From Aestuariimicrobium soli (GTDB lineage Bacteria; Actinomycetota; Actinomycetes; Propionibacteriales; Propionibacteriaceae): DNA of 64,000 bases. The stretch covers positions 186,001 through 250,000 of the forward strand of contig NZ_JBPJSQ010000006.1 of NCBI RefSeq assembly GCF_051192575.1, given 5' to 3'. The translations under genes were made by a program, and so were the position numbers. Positions 1 to 7,786 of this stretch are shown here, one piece after another. The first letter of the stretch is position 1. The number at the start of each line of letters is the position of its first letter. Under the pieces are notes generated by a model, which had not been told where the DNA came from, made no database searches, and was given only the letters and a program-made list of their open reading frames with translations.

Positions 1-965
1 TGCTCGGCCAGGGTGCGGCGGCGTGCGGCCTCGCGCAGTGCGGCCATCCGGTCGCTCGAGGCGAGCACGTCGCGGGCGAGTCGTGCCAGCTCGTCGGGGT
101 CGGTGAACACCAGCACTTCGCTCCCGGGTTCGTACAGGTCGGCCACGTCGGGTCGATCGACCAGCTGGACGGCCCCGACTCCGGCGGCCTCGAAGGTGCG
201 CATGGTGAAACCGTCCTGGTCACCGTGCACGTTGAGGGTGGCCACACTGCCAGCCATCACCCGGTAGGCGTCGGCCAGGGGCAGGTCTCGCCCCCAGGGC
301 AGGCCCACGGGCGAGGCCCGGAACGTGCGCGCGAGATCGACCGGGTGCGACGACCAGTCGCGGCCGAAGGCGCGCACGGGCATTCCGGCGGCCATCAGTG
401 CTCGCAGGTACTCCTCGCGCCGGCCGTAGCGGGCACCGATGAAGGTGAAGGCCGGCACTCCGGTGACCCGGCTCGGGTCTGGTGTCAGGGTCGGGTCGAA
501 GGCCAACGGAACGTGCTCAGCGGGCACCCCGGCCCGGCGCAGGTCGGCTGCGTCGTCGGCCGAGTAGGTGGCGATGGCAGCCCAGCTGCCGATGGTCGAC
601 GGGTCGTGGTGGGTGCGGCGCAGTTCGTCGTAGAGCCACATCGCGGGCCTCGCACCGAGGGTACGCACCTCCTGCCAGAAGTCGGCGGTGAGCGCATCCC
701 CCCGCACGACCAGCACGACATCGGGCCGAGCCTCGCGCAGCGCGGCGATGGCGCGAGCCGTCACCAGTTCGTGGGAGAGGTGACGACGCTCCCCCCGCAC
801 CCGGGCCGGCAGTTCGTGCCGCAGCTTGTTCCAGACCTTCTCGCTGCGCGGGGCCGCGTCGTAGCAATGGGTGACGGTCTGGTAGCCGAGCTCGGTGAAG
901 GCCCGCTCGATCGAGCGCCAGTAGCCGTGGAACGTGGGGCTGACCAGCAGCAACCGTCGGCTCAT
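1..965 (-). CDS. CgeB-like glycosyltransferase (3' end beyond window)
   Basis: About 321 residues are visible; the C-terminus runs off the left edge. The protein starts MSRRLLLVSPTFHGYW and has an alternating alpha/beta pattern without a signal peptide. Near the visible end it has the acceptor/donor-site pattern of CgeB and GT4-type glycosyltransferases, with FEAAGVGAVQLVDRPD followed by LYEPGSEVLVF. These enzymes move a sugar from an NDP-sugar onto a glycan, lipid or protein in the cytoplasm. The start ATG overlaps the stop of the upstream acyltransferase by four bases, and rfbA lies above that, so a role in a rhamnose-containing surface polymer is likely. Acceptor and sugar cannot be read from sequence. 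Confidence 0.75.
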   Translation of the reverse strand, partial: MSRRLLLVSPTFHGYWRSIERAFTELGYQTVTHCYDAAPRSEKVWNKLRHELPARVRGERRHLSHELVTARAIAALREARPDVVLVVRGDALTADFWQEVRTLGARPAMWLYDELRRTHHDPSTIGSWAAIATYSADDAADLRRAGVPAEHVPLAFDPTLTPDPSRVTGVPAFTFIGARYGRREEYLRALMAAGMPVRAFGRDWSSHPVDLARTFRASPVGLPWGRDLPLADAYRVMAGSVATLNVHGDQDGFTMRTFEAAGVGAVQLVDRPDVADLYEPGSEVLVFTDPDELARLARDVLASSDRMAALREAARRRTLAE

Positions 966-1513
966 CAGGGCTGGCGCCCGATCGGCCGCGCCGGGATGCC
1001 CCCGACCACGGCACCGGCGGCGACGTCGCGGGTGACGACGGCGTTGGCGGCCACCGTGGCCCCGTCACCGATGGTCACCCCGCCGAGCACGACCACGTTC
1101 TGCCCGAGGAACACGCGATCCCCGATCACCACCGGGCCGGTGCCGCGCACGAGATGCCGGTTGCCGCGCTCGTGATCGGTCGAGGTGACCAGCACGTTGT
1201 CGGCGAAGACGCAGCCCGACCCGATGCTGACCGGGTCGATGGAATGCAGGTGGCAGCGGTGACCGATGTAGGTGTCGTCGCCCACCGACAGGGACGACGT
1301 CGGCCCCTCGGTCGCCAGCCAGGCACCGTCGCGAAGGATGGTGTTGGCCCCGATGGAGATCCGCTCGGTTCCGCTGAGGGTCAGCGGTGCGACGATCACC
1401 GTGCCGTCACCCAGGTGTGCGAAGGCGCGGCGCAGCAGGGGCATCGCCAGTTGCCACCGCCGGTACCGCAACCCCGGCAGCTTCTCGACAACCGTTCTGG
1501 CCAGGTTCGGCAT
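965..1513 (-). CDS. Hexapeptide-repeat acyltransferase (left-handed beta-helix)
   Basis: The protein has 182 residues and starts MPNLARTVVEKLPG at an ATG that overlaps the rfbA stop by four bases; longer in-frame starts would lie inside rfbA. Hexapeptide repeats run from about residue 45 to the end (ISIGAN, VSIGSG, VVIGDR, VTIGDG, ATVAAN), finishing with GGIPARPIG, the usual end of O-acetyltransferases of the WecB/LacA/NodL/CapG type. These enzymes use acetyl-CoA to acetylate a sugar hydroxyl or amine. Position between rfbA and a glycosyltransferase suggests it decorates the same polysaccharide. The acceptor is not known. Confidence 0.8.
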   Translation of the reverse strand: MPNLARTVVEKLPGLRYRRWQLAMPLLRRAFAHLGDGTVIVAPLTLSGTERISIGANTILRDGAWLATEGPTSSLSVGDDTYIGHRCHLHSIDPVSIGSGCVFADNVLVTSTDHERGNRHLVRGTGPVVIGDRVFLGQNVVVLGGVTIGDGATVAANAVVTRDVAAGAVVGGIPARPIGRQP

Positions 1514-2388
1514 CACCCGACCCTCCCGAACTCCAGCAACTGCTGCAGATAACCCCCGTAGCCGGACTTGGCGTAACGCCCCGCGAGCTCGCGCAGGTCC
1601 TCGTCCGACAGGAAACCCTGCCGCCAAGCGGCCTCTTCGGGGCAGCCGACCTGCAGTCCCTGTCGTGCCTGCAGGGTGCGGACGAAGTTGGAGGCGTCAT
1701 TGAGGGAATCGAAGGTTCCGGTGTCGAGCCACGCCGTACCCCGCGGCAGCAGGGTGACGTGCAGTCGTCCGCGTTCGAGGTAGTGGCGATTGACGTCGGT
1801 GATCTCGACCTCGCCCCGCGCCGACGGGGTCAGCCCGCGGGCGATCTCGACCACCTCGTTGTCGTAGAAGTAAAGCCCCGGCACGGCGTGGTGCGAGCGG
1901 GGTTGGGCCGGCTTCTCCTCGATCGAGACGGCCAACCCGGTCTCGTCCACCTCGACGACGCCGTACGCGGTCGGGTCGGCCACCCAGTACCCGAACACCG
2001 CGGCCCCGTCGACGTCGGCCATGCGCGCCAACTGGGTGCCCAGGCCCTGCCCGTGGAAGATGTTGTCGCCCAGCACGAGGCAGACCTTCTCGTCCCCGAT
2101 GAAATCGGCGCCGATGGTGAAGGCCTGGGCCAGACCCTTCGGCTCGGGCTGCACCGCATACTCGATGCTGATGCCGAACGACGACCCGTCGCCGAGCAAC
2201 TGTCGGAACGCCCCCGCCTCGTGGGGGGTGGTGATCACCAGCACCTCGCGAATGCCGGCGAAGATCAGCGTCGACAGCGGGTAGTAGATCATGGGCTTGT
2301 CGTAGACCGGCATCAACTGCTTGCTGGTGCCCAGGGTGATCGGATGCAGCCGGGATCCCGTGCCCCCCGCAAGGATGATTCCCTTCAT
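1513..2388 (-). CDS. rfbA: Glucose-1-phosphate thymidylyltransferase RmlA
   Basis: The protein has 291 residues, the usual RmlA length. It makes dTDP-glucose from dTTP and glucose 1-phosphate, the first step of dTDP-L-rhamnose synthesis, in the cytoplasm. The N-terminal nucleotide-binding signature GGTGSRLHPIT followed by SKQLMPVYDKPMIYYP is complete, and VLGDNIFHG carries the catalytic aspartate region. It heads a minus-strand set with the acyltransferase and glycosyltransferase and is divergent from rfbB across 59 bases, so the two halves of the pathway can be expressed together. Identification is firm. Confidence 0.95.
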   Translation of the reverse strand: MKGIILAGGTGSRLHPITLGTSKQLMPVYDKPMIYYPLSTLIFAGIREVLVITTPHEAGAFRQLLGDGSSFGISIEYAVQPEPKGLAQAFTIGADFIGDEKVCLVLGDNIFHGQGLGTQLARMADVDGAAVFGYWVADPTAYGVVEVDETGLAVSIEEKPAQPRSHHAVPGLYFYDNEVVEIARGLTPSARGEVEITDVNRHYLERGRLHVTLLPRGTAWLDTGTFDSLNDASNFVRTLQARQGLQVGCPEEAAWRQGFLSDEDLRELAGRYAKSGYGGYLQQLLEFGRVG

Positions 2389-2435
2389 GCCCCCAGCATG
2401 GCAGAGGCAGCCCCGTTCCCGGCCATGACTACGCC

Positions 2436-2441
2436 TAGGAT
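2436..2441 (+). promoter_or_regulatory. -10 box of leaderless rfbB promoter
   Basis: TAGGAT is followed by six bases and the GTG of rfbB. No Shine-Dalgarno sequence precedes the start, so transcription should begin at or next to the start codon. Confidence 0.6.
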
Positions 2442-2447
2442 GGGCTC

Positions 2448-3446
2448 GTGACCGCGATCTTGTGCACCGGGGGGGCCGGGTTCATTGGCTCGAACTTCGT
2501 CCACCGTCGGCTGGCCACCACCACCGACACCGTGACGGTGCTCGACGCGCTCACCTACGCCGCCCAACCCAGTTCGCTGGAAGGTCTCGACCCCGAACGG
2601 TTCCGGCTCGTCGAGGGCGACATCACCGACGAGGCCCTCGTCGACGACCTGATCGCGGCCCACGACATCGTCGTCCACTTCGCCGCCGAGAGCCACAACG
2701 ACAACTCCCTGAACGACCCCTCGCCTTTCATCCGGACGAATCTGGTGGGCACGTTCACCCTGCTCGAGGCGGTTCGTCGACACGGGACTCGGTTGCACCA
2801 CATCTCGACCGACGAGGTCTACGGCGACCTCGAACTCGACGACCCCGCCCGGTTCACCGCCCAGACCCCCTACAACCCGTCCAGCCCCTACTCGGCCTCC
2901 AAGGCGGGATCGGACCACCTGGTGCGGGCCTGGGTGCGCAGTTTCGGCGTGCACGCCACCATCTCGAACTGCTCCAACAACTACGGCCCACGCCAGCACG
3001 TCGAGAAGTTCATCCCCCGCCAGATCACCAACGTGCTCGACGGCGTGCGCCCCCGCCTCTACGGCACCGGCCAGAACGTGCGCGACTGGATCCACGTCGA
3101 CGACCACAACTCGGCCGTCGACCGCATTCTCGAGGCCGGCACCCCCGGTGAGACCTACCTGATCGGCGCCGACGGCGAGCTCAACAACACGACCGTCGTC
3201 GAGCTGATCCTCGAACTGATGGGTCAACCCCGCGACGCCTACGACCACGTCATCGACCGGGCCGGGCACGACCTGCGCTACGCCATCGACGCCAACCGGC
3301 TGCGCGACGAACTGGGCTGGTCGCCCGCCTACACCAACTTCCGCGACGGGCTGGCCGCCACCATCGCCTGGTACCGCGACCACGAGCACTGGTGGCGTCC
3401 ACTCAAGGCCGCCACCGAGGCCAAGTACGCCACCACCGGTCACTGA
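2448..3446 (+). CDS. rfbB: dTDP-glucose 4,6-dehydratase RmlB
   Basis: The 332-residue extended-SDR enzyme converts dTDP-glucose to dTDP-4-keto-6-deoxyglucose using bound NAD. The Rossmann motif GGAGFIGSNFV is at residues 8-18. The THISTDEVYGDL segment carries the catalytic Thr/Asp/Glu set, and the YSASKAGSD segment has the YxxxK pair. The GTG start is chosen because the glycine-rich motif must lie near the N-terminus and a TAGGAT -10 box sits six bases upstream, giving a leaderless message. The rfbC-rfbD fusion follows after 12 bases. Confidence 0.95.
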   Translation: MTAILCTGGAGFIGSNFVHRRLATTTDTVTVLDALTYAAQPSSLEGLDPERFRLVEGDITDEALVDDLIAAHDIVVHFAAESHNDNSLNDPSPFIRTNLVGTFTLLEAVRRHGTRLHHISTDEVYGDLELDDPARFTAQTPYNPSSPYSASKAGSDHLVRAWVRSFGVHATISNCSNNYGPRQHVEKFIPRQITNVLDGVRPRLYGTGQNVRDWIHVDDHNSAVDRILEAGTPGETYLIGADGELNNTTVVELILELMGQPRDAYDHVIDRAGHDLRYAIDANRLRDELGWSPAYTNFRDGLAATIAWYRDHEHWWRPLKAATEAKYATTGH

Positions 3447-3458
3447 CGTGGGCACCCG

Positions 3459-4868
3459 ATGAGCGACCTCAGTCTCGAGCCCACGGCCATCCACGGCCTG
3501 CTCGCACTGCACCTACCCCTGCACGGTGACAATCGCGGCTGGTTCAAGGAGAACTGGCAGCGCGCCAAGATGACCGCCCTCGGGCTTCCCGACTTCGGGC
3601 CGGTGCAGCACAGCGTCGCGCGCTCCGATCGCGGCGCCACCCGCGGCTTCCACGCCGAGCCGTGGGACAAACTGGTCAGCGTCGCCACCGGCCGCGTCTT
3701 CGCCGCCTGGGTCGACCTGCGCCCCGGGCCCGGTTTCGGCACCACGGTCACCCTCGAACTCGGCCCCGACACGGCCGTGTTCGTGCCCCGTGGCGTCGGC
3801 AACTCCTACCAGACGCTGGCCGACGGCACCGCCTACAGCTACCTGGTCAACGACCACTGGAGCGCCGAGGCGCGCGACCGCTACACCTACGTCAACCTGT
3901 TCGACCCGACCCTGGCAATCGACTGGCCGATCCCCGCGGACCAGTGCGAGATCTCCGACGCCGACCGCGCCCACCCGCTGCTGGCCGACGTCACCCCGAT
4001 GACTCCGCGGCAGACGGTGATCATCGGCGCCGGCGGCCAACTCGGACGAGCGCTCGCACACCTGCTGCCCGACGCCCTCACCCCCACCCGCGCCGAACTC
4101 GACCTCGCCGATCCCACCAGCATCGACACCTTCGACTTCACCCGCGTCGACACCGTCATCAACGCCGCCGCCCACACCGCCGTCGACGCCGCCGAAACCA
4201 CCGACGGTCGCCGCGACGCCTGGGCCACCAACGCCACCGGCGTCGCCCGACTCGCTGCCGCCTGCCGCCGGCACCGGCTGCGGCTGGTGCACGTCTCGTC
4301 CGACTACGTCTTCGACGGCGAGACCACCGAACACACCGAGGACGAACCGCCCACCCCGCTCGGCGTCTACGGCCAGACCAAAGCCGCCGGCGACCTGCTC
4401 GCCGCCACCGTCGACCAGCACTGGATCGTGCGCTCCAGCTGGGTGATCGGCGACGGCCGCAACTTCGTCGACACCATGGCCCGGGTGGCCGCCACCGGCG
4501 TCAGCCCGCAAGTGGTCGACGACCAAGTCGGACGACTGACGTTCACCACCGACCTCGCCGCCGGCATCGTCCACCTGCTCGACAGCGGCGCCGCCCCCGG
4601 CACCTACAACCTGACCAACACCGGCCCCGTCGTCAGCTGGGCCGACATCGCCGCGCGCGTCTTCGAGCTCTGCGGACGAGACCCAGGCGACGTGACCGGC
4701 ATCACCACCGCCGCCTACACCGCCGGCACCACCGCCGCACCGCGTCCGAACCACAGCGCCCTCGCACTCGACAAACTCATCGCCAGCGGATTCACCCCCG
4801 CCCCCTGGGACGAACGACTGGTCGACCACCTGCGGGCGAACGGTCACCTCGACGGGGTGTCGCCATGA
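3459..4868 (+). CDS. rfbC-rfbD: RmlC-RmlD fusion: dTDP-4-dehydrorhamnose 3,5-epimerase and reductase
   Basis: The 469-residue protein carries two enzymes of dTDP-rhamnose synthesis in one chain. Residues 1-180 are a cupin epimerase (RGATRGFHAEPWDKLVSV holds the catalytic His region, FVPRGVGNSYQTL the second beta-barrel signature). Residues 185-465 are an NADPH-dependent reductase with IIGAGGQLGRAL, VSSDYVFDG and YGQTKAAGD (YxxxK). Together with rfbA and rfbB it completes the pathway. Such fusions are known in some actinobacteria. The downstream ATPase gene overlaps its stop by four bases, which couples the next four genes to rhamnose synthesis. Confidence 0.93.
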   Translation: MSDLSLEPTAIHGLLALHLPLHGDNRGWFKENWQRAKMTALGLPDFGPVQHSVARSDRGATRGFHAEPWDKLVSVATGRVFAAWVDLRPGPGFGTTVTLELGPDTAVFVPRGVGNSYQTLADGTAYSYLVNDHWSAEARDRYTYVNLFDPTLAIDWPIPADQCEISDADRAHPLLADVTPMTPRQTVIIGAGGQLGRALAHLLPDALTPTRAELDLADPTSIDTFDFTRVDTVINAAAHTAVDAAETTDGRRDAWATNATGVARLAAACRRHRLRLVHVSSDYVFDGETTEHTEDEPPTPLGVYGQTKAAGDLLAATVDQHWIVRSSWVIGDGRNFVDTMARVAATGVSPQVVDDQVGRLTFTTDLAAGIVHLLDSGAAPGTYNLTNTGPVVSWADIAARVFELCGRDPGDVTGITTAAYTAGTTAAPRPNHSALALDKLIASGFTPAPWDERLVDHLRANGHLDGVSP

Positions 4869-5698
4869 CGCAGCCGGAGCGGAGTCGCCGGGTGCTGCTG
4901 GCCGCCCTCGACGGGCAGGTGACCCTCGAACTGCTCGACGGCGACGACCCGGCGGCCGACGACCTGTTGTGGCAGAGGCTGCTGCGGGCCTGGTCACGCT
5001 GCCTCGTCGACGGCGAGCTCGCGGACGACGCGGGATCGGCCGGTCAACGGGTCACGGTGCGCCTCGGACGGCACGACCCGTTCCCCAACGATGCCAACCG
5101 GGTGCAGGGAACCGACCCCGACCCGCTGATGCAACTGGTCACCCAGCAGGTCACCCATGCCTTCATCGAGCAGCAGGTGGGGCGGCTGTTCCTCGCCCAT
5201 GCCGGCGGCGTCACCCACCCCGTCACGGGAGCGTCGCTGGTGTTCATCGCGCCCGGCGGCACCGGCAAGACCACCCTCGCCTGCACCCTCGCGCGCCAGT
5301 ACGGCTACCTCTCCGACGAGACCGTGGGCATGCGCACCGACGGCACCATCGCCGCCTACCCGAAGCCGTTGTCACTGCGCGGCACCGATCCCCACAAGGC
5401 CGAAACCAGCCCCGACGACCTCGGGCTGTTGCCGGCCCACGCGACGCCGTGGCTCGCGAAACTGGTGGTGCTCGACCGAGTCGCCCTGGCTACTTCCGGC
5501 GTGCGGGTGAGCCCGCTCGCGACCCTCGACGCCATTGAGGCGATGGCGTCGCAGACCTCGTCACTGGGCCGCCTGCCGCGGGCCCTGCACGTCGTCGCCG
5601 ACCTGCTCGCAAGCACCGGTGGAGCCGAACGCTGGACCTACACCGAGCACACCGACCTGCTCGACCGGGCGGCCACCCTGCTGGGCGGCCGACCGTGA
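4865..5698 (+). CDS. HPr kinase-like P-loop protein
   Basis: The 277-residue protein has a Walker A motif, IAPGGTGKTTLA, at about residues 127-138, preceded by LAHAGGVTHPVTG and followed by YGYLSDETVGMRTDG and AYPKPLSLRG. This order is that of the C-terminal kinase fold of HPr Ser kinase and of HprK-related proteins found beside PqqD proteins; the classical HprK N-terminal domain is absent. It may phosphorylate a protein or small-molecule partner in the cytoplasm. The ATG overlaps the rfbC-rfbD stop (ATGA), and its own stop overlaps the next GTG. Substrate is unknown; an ATP-binding non-kinase role is possible. Confidence 0.7.
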   Translation: MTQPERSRRVLLAALDGQVTLELLDGDDPAADDLLWQRLLRAWSRCLVDGELADDAGSAGQRVTVRLGRHDPFPNDANRVQGTDPDPLMQLVTQQVTHAFIEQQVGRLFLAHAGGVTHPVTGASLVFIAPGGTGKTTLACTLARQYGYLSDETVGMRTDGTIAAYPKPLSLRGTDPHKAETSPDDLGLLPAHATPWLAKLVVLDRVALATSGVRVSPLATLDAIEAMASQTSSLGRLPRALHVVADLLASTGGAERWTYTEHTDLLDRAATLLGGRP

Positions 5699-5991
5699 CC
5701 ACCCGCACCCAGACTCCCGCCGAGCGGTGGACCGTGTCGTCCACCTTCAACGACCTGCTGGTCGTCGACGACCGCGCCCTGGCGCTCACCCTCGACCACC
5801 TGCTCTGGGTGGGTCCCGTCGCGTGCGTGCTGATAGAGGAGTGCGCGGCCGGCCCGCGCGACCTGACGCGGTTGGCCGAGGTCTGCCGCGAGGCCTTCGG
5901 CGAACCCCCCGGCGGTGGTCTGCTCGAAGCCGTGGCCGGTCAGGTGGCCGAGCTGGTGGAATCGGGGCTGCTCCAGCGGGTGGGCCCATGA
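5695..5991 (+). CDS. PqqD-like small protein
   Basis: The 98-residue protein starts at a GTG overlapping the ATPase stop. The layout fits the PqqD family: an N-terminal beta segment (SSTFNDLLVVDDRALALTLDH), then a helix-rich winged-helix part ending LLEAVAGQVAELVESGLLQRV, which matches the usual end of PqqD domains. PqqD domains bind leader peptides or partner enzymes in RiPP and related systems. Its place beside an HPrK-like ATPase and a nucleotidyltransferase matches the PqqD proteins of HprK-related systems. Sequence divergence makes the family call moderate. Confidence 0.55.
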   Translation: MTTRTQTPAERWTVSSTFNDLLVVDDRALALTLDHLLWVGPVACVLIEECAAGPRDLTRLAEVCREAFGEPPGGGLLEAVAGQVAELVESGLLQRVGP

Positions 5992-6920
5992 CCAGCGACG
6001 TGCCCCTGCCCACTGAGTTTCCTGCGCCCACTGAGGTACCTGCGCCCACTGATGTACCCGTGCCCATCGGCCCCCGGGTGCGACTGATGCACGCCTACCT
6101 GCAGTCGGTCGCGGACGAGGCCGGTGTCGACGTGCTGCACGTCAAGGGGCCCGCCCTGCACACCGAACTACTGCTGCACAGCGCCCGCGGACGGCCCGAG
6201 CCGCGGCAGTCGACCGATGCCGACGTGCTGGTGCGCCCCGATCACGCCCAGCGGTACCTCGATGCCCTGCGGCGACACGGCAGCGAGCAGCGCAGCCGGT
6301 TCGACACCGGCTCGCCCTTCGAACACGCGGCGAACATCTGGCACCCGCTGCTGGGTCATGCCGACGTGCACCGCCACTACCCGGGGATTGGGGTGCGGCC
6401 GGGCGAGGCGTTCGCGGCATGGTGGTCGCGCCGCGAGAGCATCGAGATCGCCCACCGCGCCTGCTCCGTTCCGGCCCTCGACGACCAGCGGCTGTTGCTG
6501 CTGTTGCACGCCGCACGATCGCAGGGCGCGAACCAGGGAGACGTGGTGCGCGCCTGGCACCAGGCCGACGCCCTCGACCAGGAGCGGGTGCGCGACCTCG
6601 CGCACGAGCTCGACGCGACGGTGGCCCTGGCGGCCGCCATCGGCGAACTCGACCAGCACCGCGAGGCACCCGAATACCTGTTGTGGAAGCAGTTCTCGTC
6701 GGTCGAACCACACAGCCGCTCGGCCGAATGGCGGGCCCGGCTGCGGGCGGCTCGTACCCCCTGGCAGGCGGCGTCGGTGCTGGTGCGGGCCATGCGACTG
6801 AACACCGACCGCCTGGCCCTCGACCTCGGGCGCACGCCGACCGCCGACGAGGTGCGTCGGGCTCGCCGGGAGCGCCGCCGGCGGGCGTTCGCCGAACTGT
6901 TCGGACGGGAGCGCCCATGA
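5988..6920 (+). CDS. Nucleotidyltransferase-family protein
   Basis: The 310-residue protein resembles the uncharacterised nucleotidyltransferase family found in polysaccharide and HprK/PqqD loci. The segment VLHVKGPALHTELL followed by RQSTDADVLVRPDHA holds the Asp-x-Asp pair expected to bind metal; the C-terminal half is helical with many Arg residues. The first 25 residues are a low-complexity Pro/Thr tract made of three imperfect copies of PTEVPAP, so the folded part may begin near residue 29 (LMHAYLQSV). The ATG overlaps the PqqD-like stop. It may transfer NMP to a protein, sugar or antibiotic-like hydroxyl; the target is unknown. Confidence 0.65.
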   Translation: MTSDVPLPTEFPAPTEVPAPTDVPVPIGPRVRLMHAYLQSVADEAGVDVLHVKGPALHTELLLHSARGRPEPRQSTDADVLVRPDHAQRYLDALRRHGSEQRSRFDTGSPFEHAANIWHPLLGHADVHRHYPGIGVRPGEAFAAWWSRRESIEIAHRACSVPALDDQRLLLLLHAARSQGANQGDVVRAWHQADALDQERVRDLAHELDATVALAAAIGELDQHREAPEYLLWKQFSSVEPHSRSAEWRARLRAARTPWQAASVLVRAMRLNTDRLALDLGRTPTADEVRRARRERRRRAFAELFGRERP

Positions 6921-7786
6921 CCGCCCGCCGCAGCCTGGGGCCCGCCCACGACGATCCGGTCTGGCGCGTGCACCCCGACACCGCCTGGCACCTCGACCCC
7001 GCCTCGGGTGCCGTGCACGCCATGCGCATGCCCGACGGACGCCCCGTCACCCTGGAGGACATCGCCGCCCTCGTGTTCACCGACGTCGCCGCGGGGGACG
7101 ACCCCGTGGCCGCCTGCCTCGAGCGCTGGCCCGACGAGCCCGGGGTGGCCGAGACCACGGCCGCCTTCGTCCGCGAGTTGGTCGAGGCCGGGGTACTCGA
7201 GGAGATCGGGGTGCTGGAGGAGGCCGACCGCCCCGCGGCCGGGCCCGCGCCCTCGGAGCCCGTGAGCACGACCCGGGTGGTCTTCGTCTGCACCGCCAAC
7301 ATCTGCCGCTCGGCCTATGCCCAACACCGGGCCCACCGGGCGGGACTGGCCGGGGTCTCGTTCTCGTCGGCGGGCACCCAAGCGCTGGTCGGTCAGCCCA
7401 TGGACCCGCCGATGACGCTCGCCCTCGGCGAGAACGTGCCGCACCGCGCCCGACAGCTCACCCGCGAGGTGGCGGAGTCGTCCGACCTGATCCTGACGAT
7501 GTCGCGCACGCATCGCAGCTGGGTGTTGGACGAATGGCCCCACCTGGCGCAGCGCACGTTCGTGCTCGGCCACGCGGCCCGCGAACTGGCGACGCTGCCG
7601 CCGGGATCGTCCGTCGACCAGGTGCGCGAACACCTCTGGACCCACCGCACCCGCCACGCCGACGACGACGTCGCCGACCCCTACGCGCGCGGCCAGGCGG
7701 CGGCCGACGCGTGCGGACGACGGATTGACGCCCTGCTCGAACCGGTGCTGACCGCTCTCAGCGGCGTCGCTGGACGAGGGCGTTGA
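6917..7786 (+). CDS. PqqD-like domain fused to low-molecular-weight tyrosine phosphatase
   Basis: The 289-residue protein has an N-terminal PqqD-like segment (about residues 1-100, ending RELVEAGVLEEI) and a C-terminal LMW phosphatase (about 119-289). The phosphatase signature C-x5-R is intact as CTANICRS, with Cys125 and Arg131, and DDDVADPYARG supplies the general-acid Asp. LMW phosphatases of the Wzb type reset tyrosine phosphorylation in capsule assembly. The fusion suggests that the PqqD part brings the phosphatase to a peptide or protein. The start overlaps the nucleotidyltransferase stop; the end overlaps a convergent gene by 29 bases. No tyrosine kinase gene is seen here. Confidence 0.8.
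   Translation: MTARRSLGPAHDDPVWRVHPDTAWHLDPASGAVHAMRMPDGRPVTLEDIAALVFTDVAAGDDPVAACLERWPDEPGVAETTAAFVRELVEAGVLEEIGVLEEADRPAAGPAPSEPVSTTRVVFVCTANICRSAYAQHRAHRAGLAGVSFSSAGTQALVGQPMDPPMTLALGENVPHRARQLTREVAESSDLILTMSRTHRSWVLDEWPHLAQRTFVLGHAARELATLPPGSSVDQVREHLWTHRTRHADDDVADPYARGQAAADACGRRIDALLEPVLTALSGVAGRGR

Noticed and set aside
2385..3512. Open minus-strand frame opposite rfbB
   Set aside because: Antisense of a certain gene; no recognisable domain and GC3-driven openness.
4865..7786. Lasso-peptide or other RiPP cluster
   Set aside because: PqqD-like proteins are present, but there is no precursor peptide, B2-type protease, asparagine-synthase-like cyclase or radical-SAM enzyme.
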